In this document: positions 1-14,323 of the stretch, one piece after another | Position numbering within the stretch: position 1 is the first letter of the stretch | Layout of the letters: each line of letters begins with the position of its first letter | DNA from: Litoditis marina | Taxonomy: Eukaryota; Nematoda; Chromadorea; Rhabditida; Rhabditidae | Assembly (NCBI GenBank): GCA_964036275.1 | Contig: OZ038435.1 | Coordinates: 12,811,634 to 12,875,633, forward strand | Direction of reading: 5' to 3' | Length of the DNA stretch: 64,000 nucleotides | Translations under genes and position numbers: made by a program | The notes under the pieces: model-generated | What the model saw: only the letters and a program-made list of their open reading frames with translations | Databases searched by the model: none | What the model was told of the DNA's origin: nothing

Positions 1-3000
1 AACTTGGTATTTTTGAACTCCTCTCATGTGTAGAAACTTAAAAATGTTCATCTTATTTGCATAAGTTGAAACAGTCCCGAAATAATTGAGTGGCGGTGCT
101 AACCAAAAACACTCTCAAATTAACGTGAATGGAGTTGCGATTTTCGCCCTACGTGGGATTCAGTGTTCAAACTTGGTATTTTTGAACTCCTCTCATGTGT
201 AGAAACTTAAAAATGTCCATCTTATTTGCATAAGTTGAAACAGTCCCGAAATAATTGAGTGGCGGTGCTAACCAAAAACACCCCCAAGTTGACGTGAATG
301 GAGTTGCGATTTTCGCCCTACGTGGGATTTAGTGTTCAAGCTTGGTATTTTTGAACTCCTCTCATGTGTAGAAACTTAAAAATGTTCATCTTATTAGCAT
401 AAGTTGAAACAGTCCCGAAATAATTGAGTGGCGGTGCTAACCAAAAACACCCCCAAGTTGACGTGAATGGAGTTGCGATTTTCGCCCTACGTGGGATTCA
501 GTGTTCAAACTTGGTATTTTTGAACTCCTCTCATGTGTAGAAACTTAAAAATGTCCATCTTATTTGCATAAGTTGAAACAGTCCCGAAATAATTGAGTGG
601 CGGTGCTAACCAAAAACACCCCCAAGTTGACGTGAATGGAGTTGCGATTTTCGCCCTACGTGGGATTTAGTGTTCAAGCTTGGTATTTTTGAACTCCTCT
701 CATGTGTAGAAACTTAAAAATGTTCATCTTATTAGCATAAGTTGAAACAGTCCCGAAATAATTGAGTGGCGGTGCTAACCAAAAACACCCCCAAGTTGAC
801 GTGAATGGAGTTGCGATTTTCGCCCTACGTGGGATTTAGTGTTCAAACTTGGTATTTTTGAACTCCTCTCATGGGTAGAAACTCAAAAATGTTCATCTTA
901 TTTGCATAAGTTGAAACAGTCCCGAAATAATTGAGTGGCGGTGCTAACCAGAAACACTCCCAAATTGACGTGAATGGAGTTGCGATTTTCGCCCTACGTG
1001 GGATTCAGTGTTCAAACTTGGTATTTTTGAACTCCTCTCATGTGTAGAAACTTAAAAATGTTCATCTTATTTGCATAAGTTGAAACAGTCCCGAAATAAT
1101 TGAGTGCCGCTGCTAACCAAAAACACCCCCAAGTTGACGTGAATGGAGTTGCGATTTTCGCCCTACGTGGGATTCAGTGTTCAAACTTGGTATTTTTGAA
1201 CTCCTCTCATGTGTGGAAACTTAAAAATGTCCATCTTATTTGCATAAGTTGAAACAGTCCCGAAATAATTGAGTGGCGGTGCTAACCAAAAACACCCCCA
1301 AGTTGACGTGAATGGAGTTGCGATTTTCGCCCTACGTGGGATTCAGTGTTCAAACTTGGTATTTTTGAACTCCTCTCATGTGTAGAAACTTAAAAATGTC
1401 CATCTTATTTGCATAAGTTGAAACAGTCCCGAAATAATTGAGTGGCGGTGCTAACCAAAAACACCCCCAAGTTGACGTGAATGGAGTTGCGATTTTCGCC
1501 CTACGTGAGATTTAGTGTTCAAACTTGGTATTTTTGAACTCCTCTCATGTGTAGAAACTCAAAAATGTTCATCTTATTTGCATGAGTGGAAACAGTCCCG
1601 AAATAATTGAGTGGCGGTGCTAACCAGAAACACTCTCAAATTGACGTGAATGGAGTTGCGATTTTCGCCCTACGTGGGATTTAGTGTTCAAACTTGGTAT
1701 TTTTGAACTCCTCTCATGTGTAGAAACTTGAAAATGTTCATCTTATTAGCATAAATTGAAACAGTCCCGAAATAATTGAGTGGCGGTGCTAACCAAAAAC
1801 ACTCTCAAATTGACGTGAATGGAGTTGCGATTTTCGCCCTACGTGGGATTCAGTGTTCAAACTTGGTATTTTTGAACTCCTCTCATGTGTAGAAACTTAA
1901 AAATGTCCATCTTATTTGCATAAGTTGAAACAGTCCCGAAATAATTGAGTGGCGGTGCTAACCAAAAACACCCCCAAGTTGACGTGAATGGAGTTGCGAT
2001 TTTCGCCCTACGTGAGATTTAGTGTTCAAACTTGGTATTTTTGAACTCCTCTCATGTGTAGAAACTCAAAAATGTTCATCTTATTTGCATGAGTGGAAAC
2101 AGTCCCGAAATAATTGAGTGGCGGTGCTAACCAAAAACACCCCCAAATTGACGTGAATGGAGTTGCGATTTTCGCCCTACGTGGGATTTAGTGTTCAAAC
2201 TTGGTATTTTTGAACTCCTCTCATGTGTAGAAACTTAAAAATGTTCATCTTATTAGCATAAATTGAAACAGTCCCGAAATAATTGAGTGGCGGTGCTAAC
2301 CAAAAACACTCTCAAATTGACGTGAATGGAGTTGCGATTTTCGCCCTACGTGGGATTTAGTGTTCAAACTTGGTATTTTTGAACTCCTCTCATGTGTAGA
2401 AACTTAGAAATGTTCATCTTATTAGCATAAATTGAAACAGTCCCGAAATAATTGAGTGGCGGTGCTAACCAAAAACACTCTCAAATTGACGTGAATGGAG
2501 TTGCGATTTTCGCCCTACGTGGGATTCAGTGTTCAAACTTGGTATTTTTGAACTCCTCTCATGTGTAGAAACTTAAAAATGTCCATCTTATTTGCATAAG
2601 TTGAAACAGTCCCGAAATAATTGAGTGGCGGTGCTAACCAAAAACACCCCCAAGTTGACGTGAATGGAGTTGCGATTTTCGCCCTACGTGGGATTCAGTG
2701 TTCAAACTTGGTATTTTTGAACTCCTCTCATGTTTAGAAACTCAAAAATGTTCATCTTATTTGCATAAGTTGAAACAGTCCCGAAATAATTGAGTGGCGG
2801 TGCTAACCAAAAACACTCTCAAATTGACGTGAATGGAGTTGCGATTTTCGCCCTACGTGGGATTCAGTGTTCAAACTTGGTATTTTTGAACTCCTCTCAT
2901 GTGTAGAAACTTAAAAATGTCCATCTTATTTGCATAAGTTGAAACAGTCCCGAAATAATTGAGTGGCGGTGCTAACCAAAAACACCCCCAAGTTGACGTG

Positions 3001-6000
3001 AATGGAGTTGCGATTTTCGCCCTACGTGGGATTCAGTGTTCAAACTTGGTATTTTTGAACTCCTCTCATGTTTAGAAACTCAAAAATGTTCATCTTATTT
3101 GCATAAGTTGAAACAGTCCCGAAATAATTGAGTGGCGGTGCTAACCAAAAACACTCTCAAATTGACGTGAATGGAGTTGCGATTTTCGCCCTACGTGGGA
3201 TTCAGTGTTCAAACTTGGTATTTTTGAACTCCTCTCATGTGTAGAAACTTAAAAATGTCCATTTTATTTGCATAAGTTGAAACAGTCCCGAAATAATTGA
3301 GTGGCGGTGCTAACCAAAAACACCCCCAAGTTGACGTGAATGGAGTTGCGATTTTCGCCCTACGTGGGATTCAGTGTTCAAACTTGGTATTTTTGAACTC
3401 CTCTCATGTGTAGAAACTTAAAAATGTCCATCTTATTTGCATAAGTTGAAACAGTCCCGAAATAATTGAGTGGCGGTGCTAACCAAAAACACCCCCAAGT
3501 TGACGTGAATGGAGTTGCGATTTTCGCCCTACGTGGGATTTAGTGTTCAAACTTGGTATTTTTGAACTCCTCTCATGTGTAGAAACTTAAAAATGTTCAT
3601 CTTATTAGCATAAATTGAAACAGTCCCGAAATAATTGAGTGGCGGTGCTAACCAAAAACACTCTCAAATTGACGTGAATGGAGTTGCGATTTTCGCCCTA
3701 CGTGGGATTCAGTGTTCAAACTTGGTATTTTTGAACTCCTCTCATGTGTAGAAACTTAAAAATGTCCATCTTATTTGCATAAGTTGAAACAGTCCCGAAA
3801 TAATTGAGTGGCGGTGCTAACCAAAAACACCCCCAAGTTGACGTGAATGGAGTTGCGATTTTCGCCCTACGTGGGATTCAGTGTTCAAACTTGGTATTTT
3901 TGAACTCCTCTCATGTGTAGAAACTTAAAAATGTCCATCTTATTTGCATAAGTTGAAACAGTCCCGAAATAATTGAGTGGCGGTGCTAACCAAAAACACC
4001 CCCAAGTTGACGTGAATGGAGTTGCGATTTTCGCCCTACGTGGGATTCAGTGTTCAAACTTGGTATTTTTGAACTCCTCTCATGTGTGGAAACTTAAAAA
4101 TGTCCATCTTATTTGCATAAGTTGAAACAGTCCCGAAATAATTGAGTGGCGGTGCTAACCAAAAACACCCCCAAGTTGACGTGAATGGAGTTGCGATTTT
4201 CGCCCTACGTGGGATTCAGTGTTCAAACTTGGTATTTTTGAACTCCTCTCATGTGTAGAAACTTAAAAATGTCCATCTTATTTGCATAAGTTGAAACAGT
4301 CCCGAAATAATTGAGTGGCGGTGCTAACCAAAAACACCCCCAAGTTGACGTGAATGGAGTTGCGATTTTCGCCCTACGTGAGATTTAGTGTTCAAACTTG
4401 GTATTTTTGAACTCCTCTCATGTGTAGAAACTCAAAAATGTTCAACTTATTTGCATGAGTGGAAACAGTCCCGAAATAATTGAGTGGCGGTGCTAACCAG
4501 AAACACTCTCAAATTGACGTGAATAGAGTTGCGATTTTCGCCCTACGTGGGATTTAGTGTTCAAACTTGGTATTTTTGAACTCCTCTCATGTGTAGAAAC
4601 TTGAAAATGTTCATCTTATTAGCATAAATGGAAACAGTCCCGAAATAATTGAGTGGCGGTGCTAACCAAAAACACCCCCCAATTGACGTGAATGGAGTTG
4701 CGATTTTCGCCCTACGTGGGATTCAGTGTTCAAACTTGGTATTTTTGAACTCCTCTCATGTGTAGAAACTTAAAAATGTCCATCTTATTTGCATAAGTTG
4801 AAACAGTCCCGAAATAATTGAGTGGCGGTGCTAACCAAAAACACCCCCAAGTTGACGTGAATGGAGTTGCGATTTTCGCCCTACGTGAGATTTAGTGTTC
4901 AAACTTGGTATTTTTGAACTCCTCTCATGTGTAGAAACTCAAAAATGTTCATCTTATTTGCATGAGTGGAAACAGTCCCGAAATAATTGAGTGGCGGTGC
5001 TAACCAAAAACACCCCCAAATTGACGTGAATGGAGTTGCGATTTTCGCCCTACGTGGGATTTAGTGTTCAAACTTGGTATTTTTGAACTCCTCTCATGTG
5101 TAGAAACTTAAAAATGTTCATCTTATTAGCATAAATTGAAACAGTCCCGAAATAATTGAGTGGCGGTGCTAACCAAAAACACTCTCAAATTGACGTGAAT
5201 GGAGTTGCGATTTTCGCCCTACGTGGGATTTAGTGTTCAAACTTGGTATTTTTGAACTCCTCTCATGTGTAGAAACTTAGAAATGTTCATCTTATTAGCA
5301 TAAATTGAAACAGTCCCGAAATAATTGAGTGGCGGTGCTAACCAAAAACACTCTCAAATTGACGTGAATGGAGTTGCGATTTTCGCCCTACGTGGGATTC
5401 AGTGTTCAAACTTGGTATTTTTGAACTCCTCTCATGTGTAGAAACTTAAAAATGTCCATCTTATTTGCATAAGTTGAAACAGTCCCGAAATAATTGAGTG
5501 GCGGTGCTAACCAAAAACACCCCCAAGTTGACGTGAATGGAGTTGCGATTTTCGCCCTACGTGGGATTCAGTGTTCAAACTTGGTATTTTTGAACTCCTC
5601 TCATGTGTAGAAACTTAAAAATGTCCATCTTATTTGCATAAGTTGAAACAGTCCCGAAATAATTGAGTGGCGGTGCTAACCAAAAACACCCCCAAGTTGA
5701 CGTGAATGGAGTTGCGATTTTCGCCCTACGTGGGATTTAGTGTTCAAACTTGGTATTTTTGAACTCCTCTCATGTGTAGAAACTTAAAAATGTTCATCTT
5801 ATTAGCATAAATTGAAACAGTCCCGAAATAATTGAGTGGCGGTGCTAACCAAAAACACCCCCAAGTTGACGTGAATGGAGTTGCGATTTTCGCCCTACGT
5901 GGGATTCAGTGTTCAAACTTGGTATTTTTGAACTCCTCTCATGTGTAGAAACTTAAAAATGTTCATCTTATTTGCATAAGTTGAAACAGTCCCGAAATAA

Positions 6001-9000
6001 TTGAGTGCCGCTGCTAACCAAAAACACCCCCAAGTTGACGTGAATGGAGTTGCGATTTTCGCCCTACGTGGGATTCAGTGTTCAAACTTGGTATTTTTGA
6101 ACTCCTCTCATGTGTAGAAACTTAAAAATGTCCATCTTATTTGCATAAGTTGAAACAGTCCCGAAATAATTGAGTGGCGGTGCTAACCAAAAACACCCCC
6201 AAGTTGACGTGAATGGAGTTGCGATTTTCGCCCTACGTGGGATTTAGTGTTCAAACTTGGTATTTTTGAACTCCTCTCATGTGTAGAAACTTTAAAATGT
6301 TCATCTTATTAGCATAAACTGAAACAGTCCCGAAATAATTGAGTGGCGGTGCTAACCAAAAACACCCCCAAGTTGACGTGAATGGAGTTGCGATTTTCGC
6401 CCTACGTGGGATTCAGTGTTCAAACTTGGTATTTTTGAACTCCTCTCATGTGTAGAAACTTAAAAATGTTCATCTTATTTGCATAAGTTGAAACAGTCCC
6501 GAAATAATTGAGTGCCGCTGCTAACCAAAAACACCCCCAAGTTGACGTGAATGGAGTTGCGATTTTCGCCCTACGTGGGATTCAGTGTTCAAACTTGGTA
6601 TTTTTGAACTCCTCTCATGTGTAGAAACTTAAAAATGTCCATCTTATTTGCATAAGTTGAAACAGTCCCGAAATAATTGAGTGGCGGTGCTAACCAAAAA
6701 CACCCCCAAGTTGACGTGAATGGAGTTGCGATTTTCGCCCTACGTGGGATTCAGTGTTCAAACTTGGTATTTTTGAACTCCTCTCATGTGTAGAAACTTA
6801 AAAATGTTCATCTTATTTGCATAAGTTGAAACAGTCCCGAAATAATTGAGTGGCGGTGCTAACCAAAAACACCCCCAAGTTGACGTGAATGGAGTTGCGA
6901 TTTTCGCCCTACGTGGGATTCAGTGTTCAAACTTGGTATTTTTGAACTCCTCTCATGTGTAGAAACTTAAAAATGTCCATCTTATTTGCATAAGTTGAAA
7001 CAGTCCCGAAATAATTGAGTGGCGGTGCTAACCAAAAACACCCCCAAGTTGACGTGAATGGAGTTGCGATTTTCGCCCTACGTGGGATTCAGTGTTCAAA
7101 CTTGGTATTTTTGAACTCCTCTCATGTGTAGAAACTTAAAAATGTCCATCTTATTTGCATAAGTTGAAACAGTCCCGAAATAATTGAGTGGCGGTGCTAA
7201 CCAAAAACACCCCCAAGTTGACGTGAATGGAGTTGCGATTTTCGCCCTACGTGTGATTTAGTGTTCAAACTTGGTATTTTTGAACTCCTCTCATGTGTAG
7301 AAACTCAAAAATGTTCATCTTATTTGCATAAGTTGAAACAGTCCCGAAATAATTGAGTGGCGGTGCTAACCAAAAACACTCTCAAATTGACGTGAATGGA
7401 GTTGCGATTTTCGCCCTACGTGAGATTTAGTGTTCAAACTTGGTATTTTTGAACTCCTCTCATGTGTAGAAACTCAAAAATGTTCATCTTATTTGCATAA
7501 GTTGAAACAGTCCCGAAATAATTGAGTGGCGGTGCTAACCAAAAACACTCTCAAATTGACGTGAATGGAGTTGCGATTTTCGCCCTACGTGAGATTTAGT
7601 GTTCAAACTTGGTATTTTTGAACTCCTCTCATGTGTAGAAACTCAAAAATGTCCATCTTATTTGCATAAGTTGAAACAGTCCCGAAATAATTGAGTGGCG
7701 GTGCTAACCAAAAACACCCCCAAGTTGACGTGAATGGAGTTGCGATTTTCGCCCTACGTGGGATTCAGTGTTCAAACTTGGTATTTTTGAACTCCTCTCA
7801 TGTGTAGAAACTTAAAAATGTCCATCTTATTTGCATAAGTTGAAACAGTCCCGAAATAATTGAGTGGCGGTGCTAACCAAAAACACCCCCAAGTTGACGT
7901 GAATGGAGTTGCGATTTTCGCCCTACGTGGGATTTAGTGTTCAAACTTGGTATTTTTGAACTCCTCTCATGTGTAGAAACTCAAAAATGTTCATCTTATT
8001 TGCATAAGTTGAAACAGTCCCGAAATAATTGAGTGGCGGTGCTAACCAAAAACACCCCCAAGTTGACGTGAATGGAGTTGCGATTTTCGCCCTACGTGGG
8101 ATTTAGTGTTCAAACTTGGTATTTTTGAACTCCTCTCATGTGTAGAAACTCAAAAATGTTCATCTTATTTGCATAAGTTGAAACAGTCCCGAAATAATTG
8201 AGTGGCGGTGCTAACCAAAAACACCCCCAAGTTGACGTGAATGGAGTTGCGATTTTCGCCCTACGTGGGATTTAGTGTTCAAACTTGGTATTTTTGAACT
8301 CCTCTCATGTGTAGAAACTCAAAAATGTTCATCTTATTTGCATAAGTTGAAACAGTCCCGAAATAATTGACTGGCGGTGCTAACCAAAAACACCCCCAAG
8401 TTGACGTGAATGGAGTTGCGATTTTCGCCCTACGTGGGATTCAGTGTTCAAACTTGGTATTTTTGAACTCCTCTCATGTGTAGAAACTTAAAAATGTCCA
8501 TCTTATTTGCATAAGTTGAAACAGTCCCGAAATAATTGAGTGGCGGTGCTAACCAAAAACACCCCCAAGTTGACGTGAATGGAGTTGCGATTTTCGCCCT
8601 ACGTGGGATTTAGTGTTCAAACTTGGTATTTTTGAACTCCTCTCATGTGTAGAAACTCAAAAATGTTCATCTTATTTGCATAAGTTGAAACAGTCCCGAA
8701 ATAATTGAGTGGCGGTGCTAACCAAAAACACTCTCAAATTGACGTGAATGGAGTTGCGATTTTCGCCCTACGTGAGATTTAGTGTTCAAACTTGGTATTT
8801 TTGAACTCCTCTCATGTGTAGAAACTCAAAAATGTTCATCTTATTTGCATAAGTTGAAACAGTCCCGAAATAATTGAGTGGCGGTGCTAACCAAAAACAC
8901 TCTCAAATTGACGTGAATGGAGTTGCGATTTTCGCCCTACGTGGGATTCAGTGTTCAAACTTGGTATTTTTGAACTCCTCTCATGTGTAGAAACTTAAAA

Positions 9001-12000
9001 ATGTCCATCTTATTTGCATAAGTTGAAACAGTCCCGAAATAATTGAGTGGCGGTGCTAACCAAAAACACCCCCCAAATTAACGTGAATGGAGTTGCGATT
9101 TTCGCCCTACGTGGGATTTAGTGTTCAAACTTGGTATTTTTGAACTCCTCTCATGTGTAGAAACTTAAAAATGTTCATCTTATTAGCATAAATTGAAACA
9201 GTCCCGAAATAATTGAGTGGCGGTGCTAACCAAAAACACCCCCAAGTTGACGTGAATGGAGTTGCGATTTTCGCCCTACGTGGGATTTAGTGTTCAAACT
9301 TGGTATTTTTGAACTCCTCTCATGTGTAGAAACTTAAAAATGTTCATCTTATTTGCATAAGTTGAAACAGTCCCGAAATAATTGAGTGCCGCTGCTAACC
9401 AAAAACACCCCCAAGTTGACGTGAATGGAGTTGCGATTTTCGCCCTACGTGGGATTCAGTGTTCAAACTTGGTATTTTTGAACTCCTCTCATGTGTAGAA
9501 ACTTAAAAATGTCCATCTTATTTGCATAAGTTGAAACAGTCCCGAAATAATTGAGTGGCGGTGCTAACCAAAAACACCCCCAAGTTGACGTGAATGGAGT
9601 TGCGATTTTCGCCCTACGTGGGATTCAGTGTTCAAACTTGGTATTTTTGAACTCCTCTCATGTGTAGAAACTTAAAAATGTCCATCTTATTTGCATAAGT
9701 TGAAACAGTCCCGAAATAATTGAGTGGCGGTGCTAACCAAAAACACCCCCAAGTTGACGTGAATGGAGTTGCGATTTTCGCCCTACGTGGGATTCAGTGT
9801 TCAAACTTGGTATTTTTGAACTCCTCTCATGTGTAGAAACTTAAAAATGTTCATCTTATTTGCATAAGTTGAAACAGTCCCGAAATAATTGAGTGGCGGT
9901 GCTAACCAAAAACACCCCCAAGTTGACGTGAATGGAGTTGCGATTTTCGCCCTACGTGGGATTCAGTGTTCAAACTTGGTATTTTTGAACTCCTCTCATG
10001 TGTAGAAACTTAAAAATGTCCATCTTATTTGCATAAGTTGAAACAGTCCCGAAATAATTGAGTGGCGGTGCTAACCAAAAACACCCCCAAGTTGACGTGA
10101 ATGGAGTTGCGATTTTCGCCCTACGTGGGATTCAGTGTTCAAACTTGGTATTTTTGAACTCCTCTCATGTGTAGAAACTTAAAAATGTTCATCTTATTTG
10201 CATAAGTTGAAACAGTCCCGAAATAATTGAGTGGCGGTGCTAACCAAAAACACCCCCAAGTTGACGTGAATGGAGTTGCGATTTTCGCCCTACGTGGGAT
10301 TCAGTGTTCAAACTTGGTATTTTTGAACTCCTCTCATGTGTAGAAACTTAAAAATGTCCATCTTATTTGCATAAGTTGAAACAGTCCCGAAATAATTGAG
10401 TGGCGGTGCTAACCAAAAACACCCCCAAGTTGACGTGAATGGAGTTGCGATTTTCGCCCTACGTGGGATTCAGTGTTCAAACTTGGTATTTTTGAACTCC
10501 TCTCATGTGTAGAAACTTAAAAATGTCCATCTTATTTGCATAAGTTGAAACAGTCCCGAAATAATTGAGTGGCGGTGCTAACCAAAAACACCCCCAAGTT
10601 GACGTGAATGGAGTTGCGATTTTCGCCCTACGTGTGATTTAGTGTTCAAACTTGGTATTTTTGAACTCCTCTCATGTGTAGAAACTCAAAAATGTTCATC
10701 TTATTTGCATAAGTTGAAACAGTCCCGAAATAATTGAGTGGCGGTGCTAACCAAAAACACTCTCAAATTGACGTGAATGGAGTTGCGATTTTCGCCCTAC
10801 GTGGGATTCAGTGTTCAAACTTGGTATTTTTGAACTCCTCTCATGTGTAGAAACTTAAAAATGTCCATCTTATTTGCATAAGTTGAAACAGTCCCGAAAT
10901 AATTGAGTGGCGGTGCTAACCAAAAACACTCTCAAATTGACGTGAATGGAGTTGCGATTTTCGCCCTACGTGAGATTTAGTGTTCAAACTTGGTATTTTT
11001 GAACTCCTCTCATGTGTAGAAACTCAAAAATGTCCATCTTATTTGCATAAGTTGAAACAGTCCCGAAATAATTGAGTGGCGGTGCTAACCAAAAACACCC
11101 CCAAGTTGACGTGAATGGAGTTGCGATTTTCGCCCTACGTGGGATTCAGTGTTCAAACTTGGTATTTTTGAACTCCTCTCATGTGTAGAAACTTAAAAAT
11201 GTCCATCTTATTTGCATAAGTTGAAACAGTCCCGAAATAATTGAGTGGCGGTGCTAACCAAAAACACCCCCAAGTTGACGTGAATGGAGTTGCGATTTTC
11301 GCCCTACGTGGGATTTAGTGTTCAAACTTGGTATTTTTGAACTCCTCTCATGTGTAGAAACTCAAAAATGTTCATCTTATTTGCATAAGTTGAAACAGTC
11401 CCGAAATAATTGAGTGGCGGTGCTAACCAAAAACACTCTCAAATTGACGTGAATGGAGTTGCGATTTTCGCCCTACGTGAGATTTAGTGTTCAAACTTGG
11501 TATTTTTGAACTCCTCTCATGTGTAGAAACTTAAAAATGATCATCTTATTTGCATAAGTTGAAACAGTCCCGAAATAATTGAGTGGCGGTGCTAACCAAA
11601 AACACCCCCAAGTTGACGTGAATGGAGTTGCGATTTTCGCCCTACGTGAGATTTAGTGTTCAAACTTGGTATTTTTGAACTCCTCTCATGTGTAGAAACT
11701 CAAAAATGTTCATCTTATTTGCATAAGTTGAAACAGTCCCGAAATAATTGAGTGGCGGTGCTAACCAAAAACACTCTCAAATTGACGTGAATGGAGTTGC
11801 GATTTTCGCCCTACGTGGGATTCAGTGTTCAAACTTGGTATTTTTGAACTCCTCTCATGTGTAGAAACTTAAAAATGTCCATCTTATTTGCATAAGTTGA
11901 AACAGTCCCGAAATAATTGAGTGGCGGTGCTAACCAAAAACACTCTCAAATTGACGTGAATGGAGTTGCGATTTTCGCCCTACGTGAGATTTAGTGTTCA

Positions 12001-13636
12001 AACTTGGTATTTTTGAACTCCTCTCATGTGTAGAAACTCAAAAATGTCCATCTTATTTGCATAAGTTGAAACAGTCCCGAAATAATTGAGTGGCGGTGCT
12101 AACCAAAAACACTCTCAAATTGACGTGAATGGAGTTGCGATTTTCGCCCTACGTGGGATTCAGTGTTCAAACTTGGTATTTTTGAACTCCTCTCATGTGT
12201 AGAAACTTAAAAATGTCCATCTTATTTGCATAAGTTGAAACAGTCCCGAAATAATTGAGTGGCGGTGCTAACCAAAAACACCCCCAAGTTGACGTGAATG
12301 GAGTTGCGATTTTCGCCCTACGTGGGATTCAGTGTTCAAACTTGGTATTTTTGAACTCCTCTCATGTGTAGAAACTTAAAAATGTCCATCTTATTTGCAT
12401 AAGTTGAAACAGTCCCGAAATAATTGAGTGGCGGTGCTAACCAAAAACACCCCCCAAATTAACGTGAATGGAGTTGCGATTTTCGCCCTACGTGGGATTT
12501 AGTGTTCAAACTTGGTATTTTTGAACTCCTCTCATGTGTAGAAACTTAAAAATGTTCATCTTATTAGCATAAATTGAAACAGTCCCGAAATAATTGAGTG
12601 GCGGTGCTAACCAAAAACACCCCCAAGTTGACGTGAATGGAGTTGCGATTTTCGCCCTACGTGGGATTCAGTGTTCAAACTTGGTATTTTTGAACTCCTC
12701 TCATGTGTAGAAACTTAAAAATGTTCATCTTATTTGCATAAGTTGAAACAGTCCCGAAATAATTGAGTGCCGCTGCTAACCAAAAACACCCCCAAGTTGA
12801 CGTGAATGGAGTTGCGATTTTCGCCCTACGTGGGATTCAGTGTTCAAACTTGGTATTTTTGAACTCCTCTCATGTGTAGAAACTTAAAAATGTCCATCTT
12901 ATTTGCATAAGTTGAAACAGTCCCGAAATAATTGAGTGGCGGTGCTAACCAAAAACACCCCCAAGTTGACGTGAATGGAGTTGCGATTTTCGCCCTACGT
13001 GGGATTCAGTGTTCAAACTTGGTATTTTTGAACTCCTCTCATGTGTAGAAACTTAAAAATGTCCATCTTATTTGCATAAGTTGAAACAGTCCCGAAATAA
13101 TTGAGTGGCGGTGCTAACCAAAAACACCCCCAAGTTGACGTGAATGGAGTTGCGATTTTCGCCCTACGTGGGATTCAGTGTTCAAACTTGGTATTTTTGA
13201 ACTCCTCTCATGTGTAGAAACTTAAAAATGTCCATCTTATTTGCATAAGTTGAAACAGTCCCGAAATAATTGAGTGGCGGTGCTAACCAAAAACACCCCC
13301 AAATTGACGTGAATGGAGTTGCGATTTTCGCTCTACGTGGGATTTAGTGTTCAAACTTGGTATTTTTGAACTCCTCTCATGTGTAGAAACTTAAAAATGT
13401 CCATCTTATTTGCATAAGTTGAAACAGTCCCGAAATAATTGAGTGGCGGTGCTAACCAAAAACACCCCCAAGTTGACGTGAATGGAGTTGCGATTTTCGC
13501 CCTACGTGGGATTCAGTGTTCAAACTTGGTATTTTTGAACTCCTCTCATGTGTAGAAACTTAAAAATGTTCATCTTATTTGCATAAGTTGAAACAGTCCC
13601 GAAATAATTGAGTGCCGCTGCTAACCAAAAACACCT
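1..13636. repeat. 169-bp satellite DNA array, about 80 copies
   Basis: The stretch is an unbroken head-to-tail array. The landmark AACTTGGTATTTTTGAACTC recurs at 1, 170 and 339 and so on with a 169-bp period, giving about 80 monomers before the array stops at AACACC next to unrelated DNA. Monomers differ at a few diagnostic sites: TCCATC or TTCATC, TTTGCAT or TTAGCAT, CCCAAGTT or CTCAAATT, GTGGCGGTG or GTGCCGCTG. No long reading frame is present. The array is truncated by the window start, so its true size is unknown. I do not recognise the monomer as a named satellite family. Nematodes of this group are holocentric, so no centromeric role should be assumed. Confidence 0.98.
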
Positions 13637-13800
13637 AAAAACAAAACTCTTTGTATTTCTGCCCTTGCTCATTCGTCTGTCATTTCTAGATCAAAGTATT
13701 TCAGATCGAAATGAAGAGGACTATGGTATGGAATATTCATCTATTCACAACGTACTTACACAAAATATTTACAAAAACGTTTAAAATATTTTTAGAGGAA

Positions 13801-14323
13801 TCATTGTTTTGTGTCCGTCTTGGGTTGGGGTATGTAATTGTAGTCTGATCTAGGCATGGGAGGACGGGGGAGGGGACGGCGGCCCATTCCGGGTGCACGT
13901 GCACCCAAACCCAGTCTGTTGCCGATCCCTGGAAAAGCAATCAATAAATACTCGTATCGATTAATAGTATCTGGCTGCACAAGCTGAATTGATGTTATTG
14001 CAAATGTCTGACTGGAGCTGACAACGTGGTCAAACTCGACGCCTCGTTATTGACAGTGTACGATGTCTCTATTTTTACTGTGCGTCGGACAGCGCCAAAA
14101 GCCTTGGGAATACCTATATAGGCCGAATCTAACCCCTTTTTCATTTCTCCAGTTAGAGAAGATCATATCGCGTTTATTACTTTTTCAATCGTTACTCTAG
14201 TACATACATGTAAATAATGCATATGCACAAATAGTACATAAATGTAAATAATGGTAACAACCAACTTTTTATGTCCAATTCACCCTTCGGCTTCTCGTCA
14301 CATGATGCATTGGAGTTCATGGC
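13801..14323 (-). CDS. Small basic 60-residue protein, paralogue 1 (two exons)
   Basis: Two exons are seen: 14,323-14,266 (GCC then ATG directly after a GTTTAG acceptor) and 13,928-13,801 (after TTTTCCAG), joined in frame and ending in TGA. The product would be 60 residues, starting MNSNASCDEKPKGELDIK and ending in a Gly/Arg/Pro-rich tail with GMGRRPLPRPPMPRSDY. The main support is comparison with the copy at 29,658-30,166. The frame is kept through two in-frame indels (a Ser codon and the NY/NND difference), and many changes are at third positions. The start beside an acceptor suggests trans-splicing, possibly as the downstream gene of an operon with the Myb-like gene, whose stop is 1.8 kb upstream. 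No signal peptide or known domain is seen. It could instead be the last two exons of a longer gene. Confidence 0.5.

Noticed and set aside
1..13636. CRISPR-like direct repeat array
   Set aside because: The whole 169-bp unit is conserved with no variable spacers, and the surrounding genes are eukaryotic.
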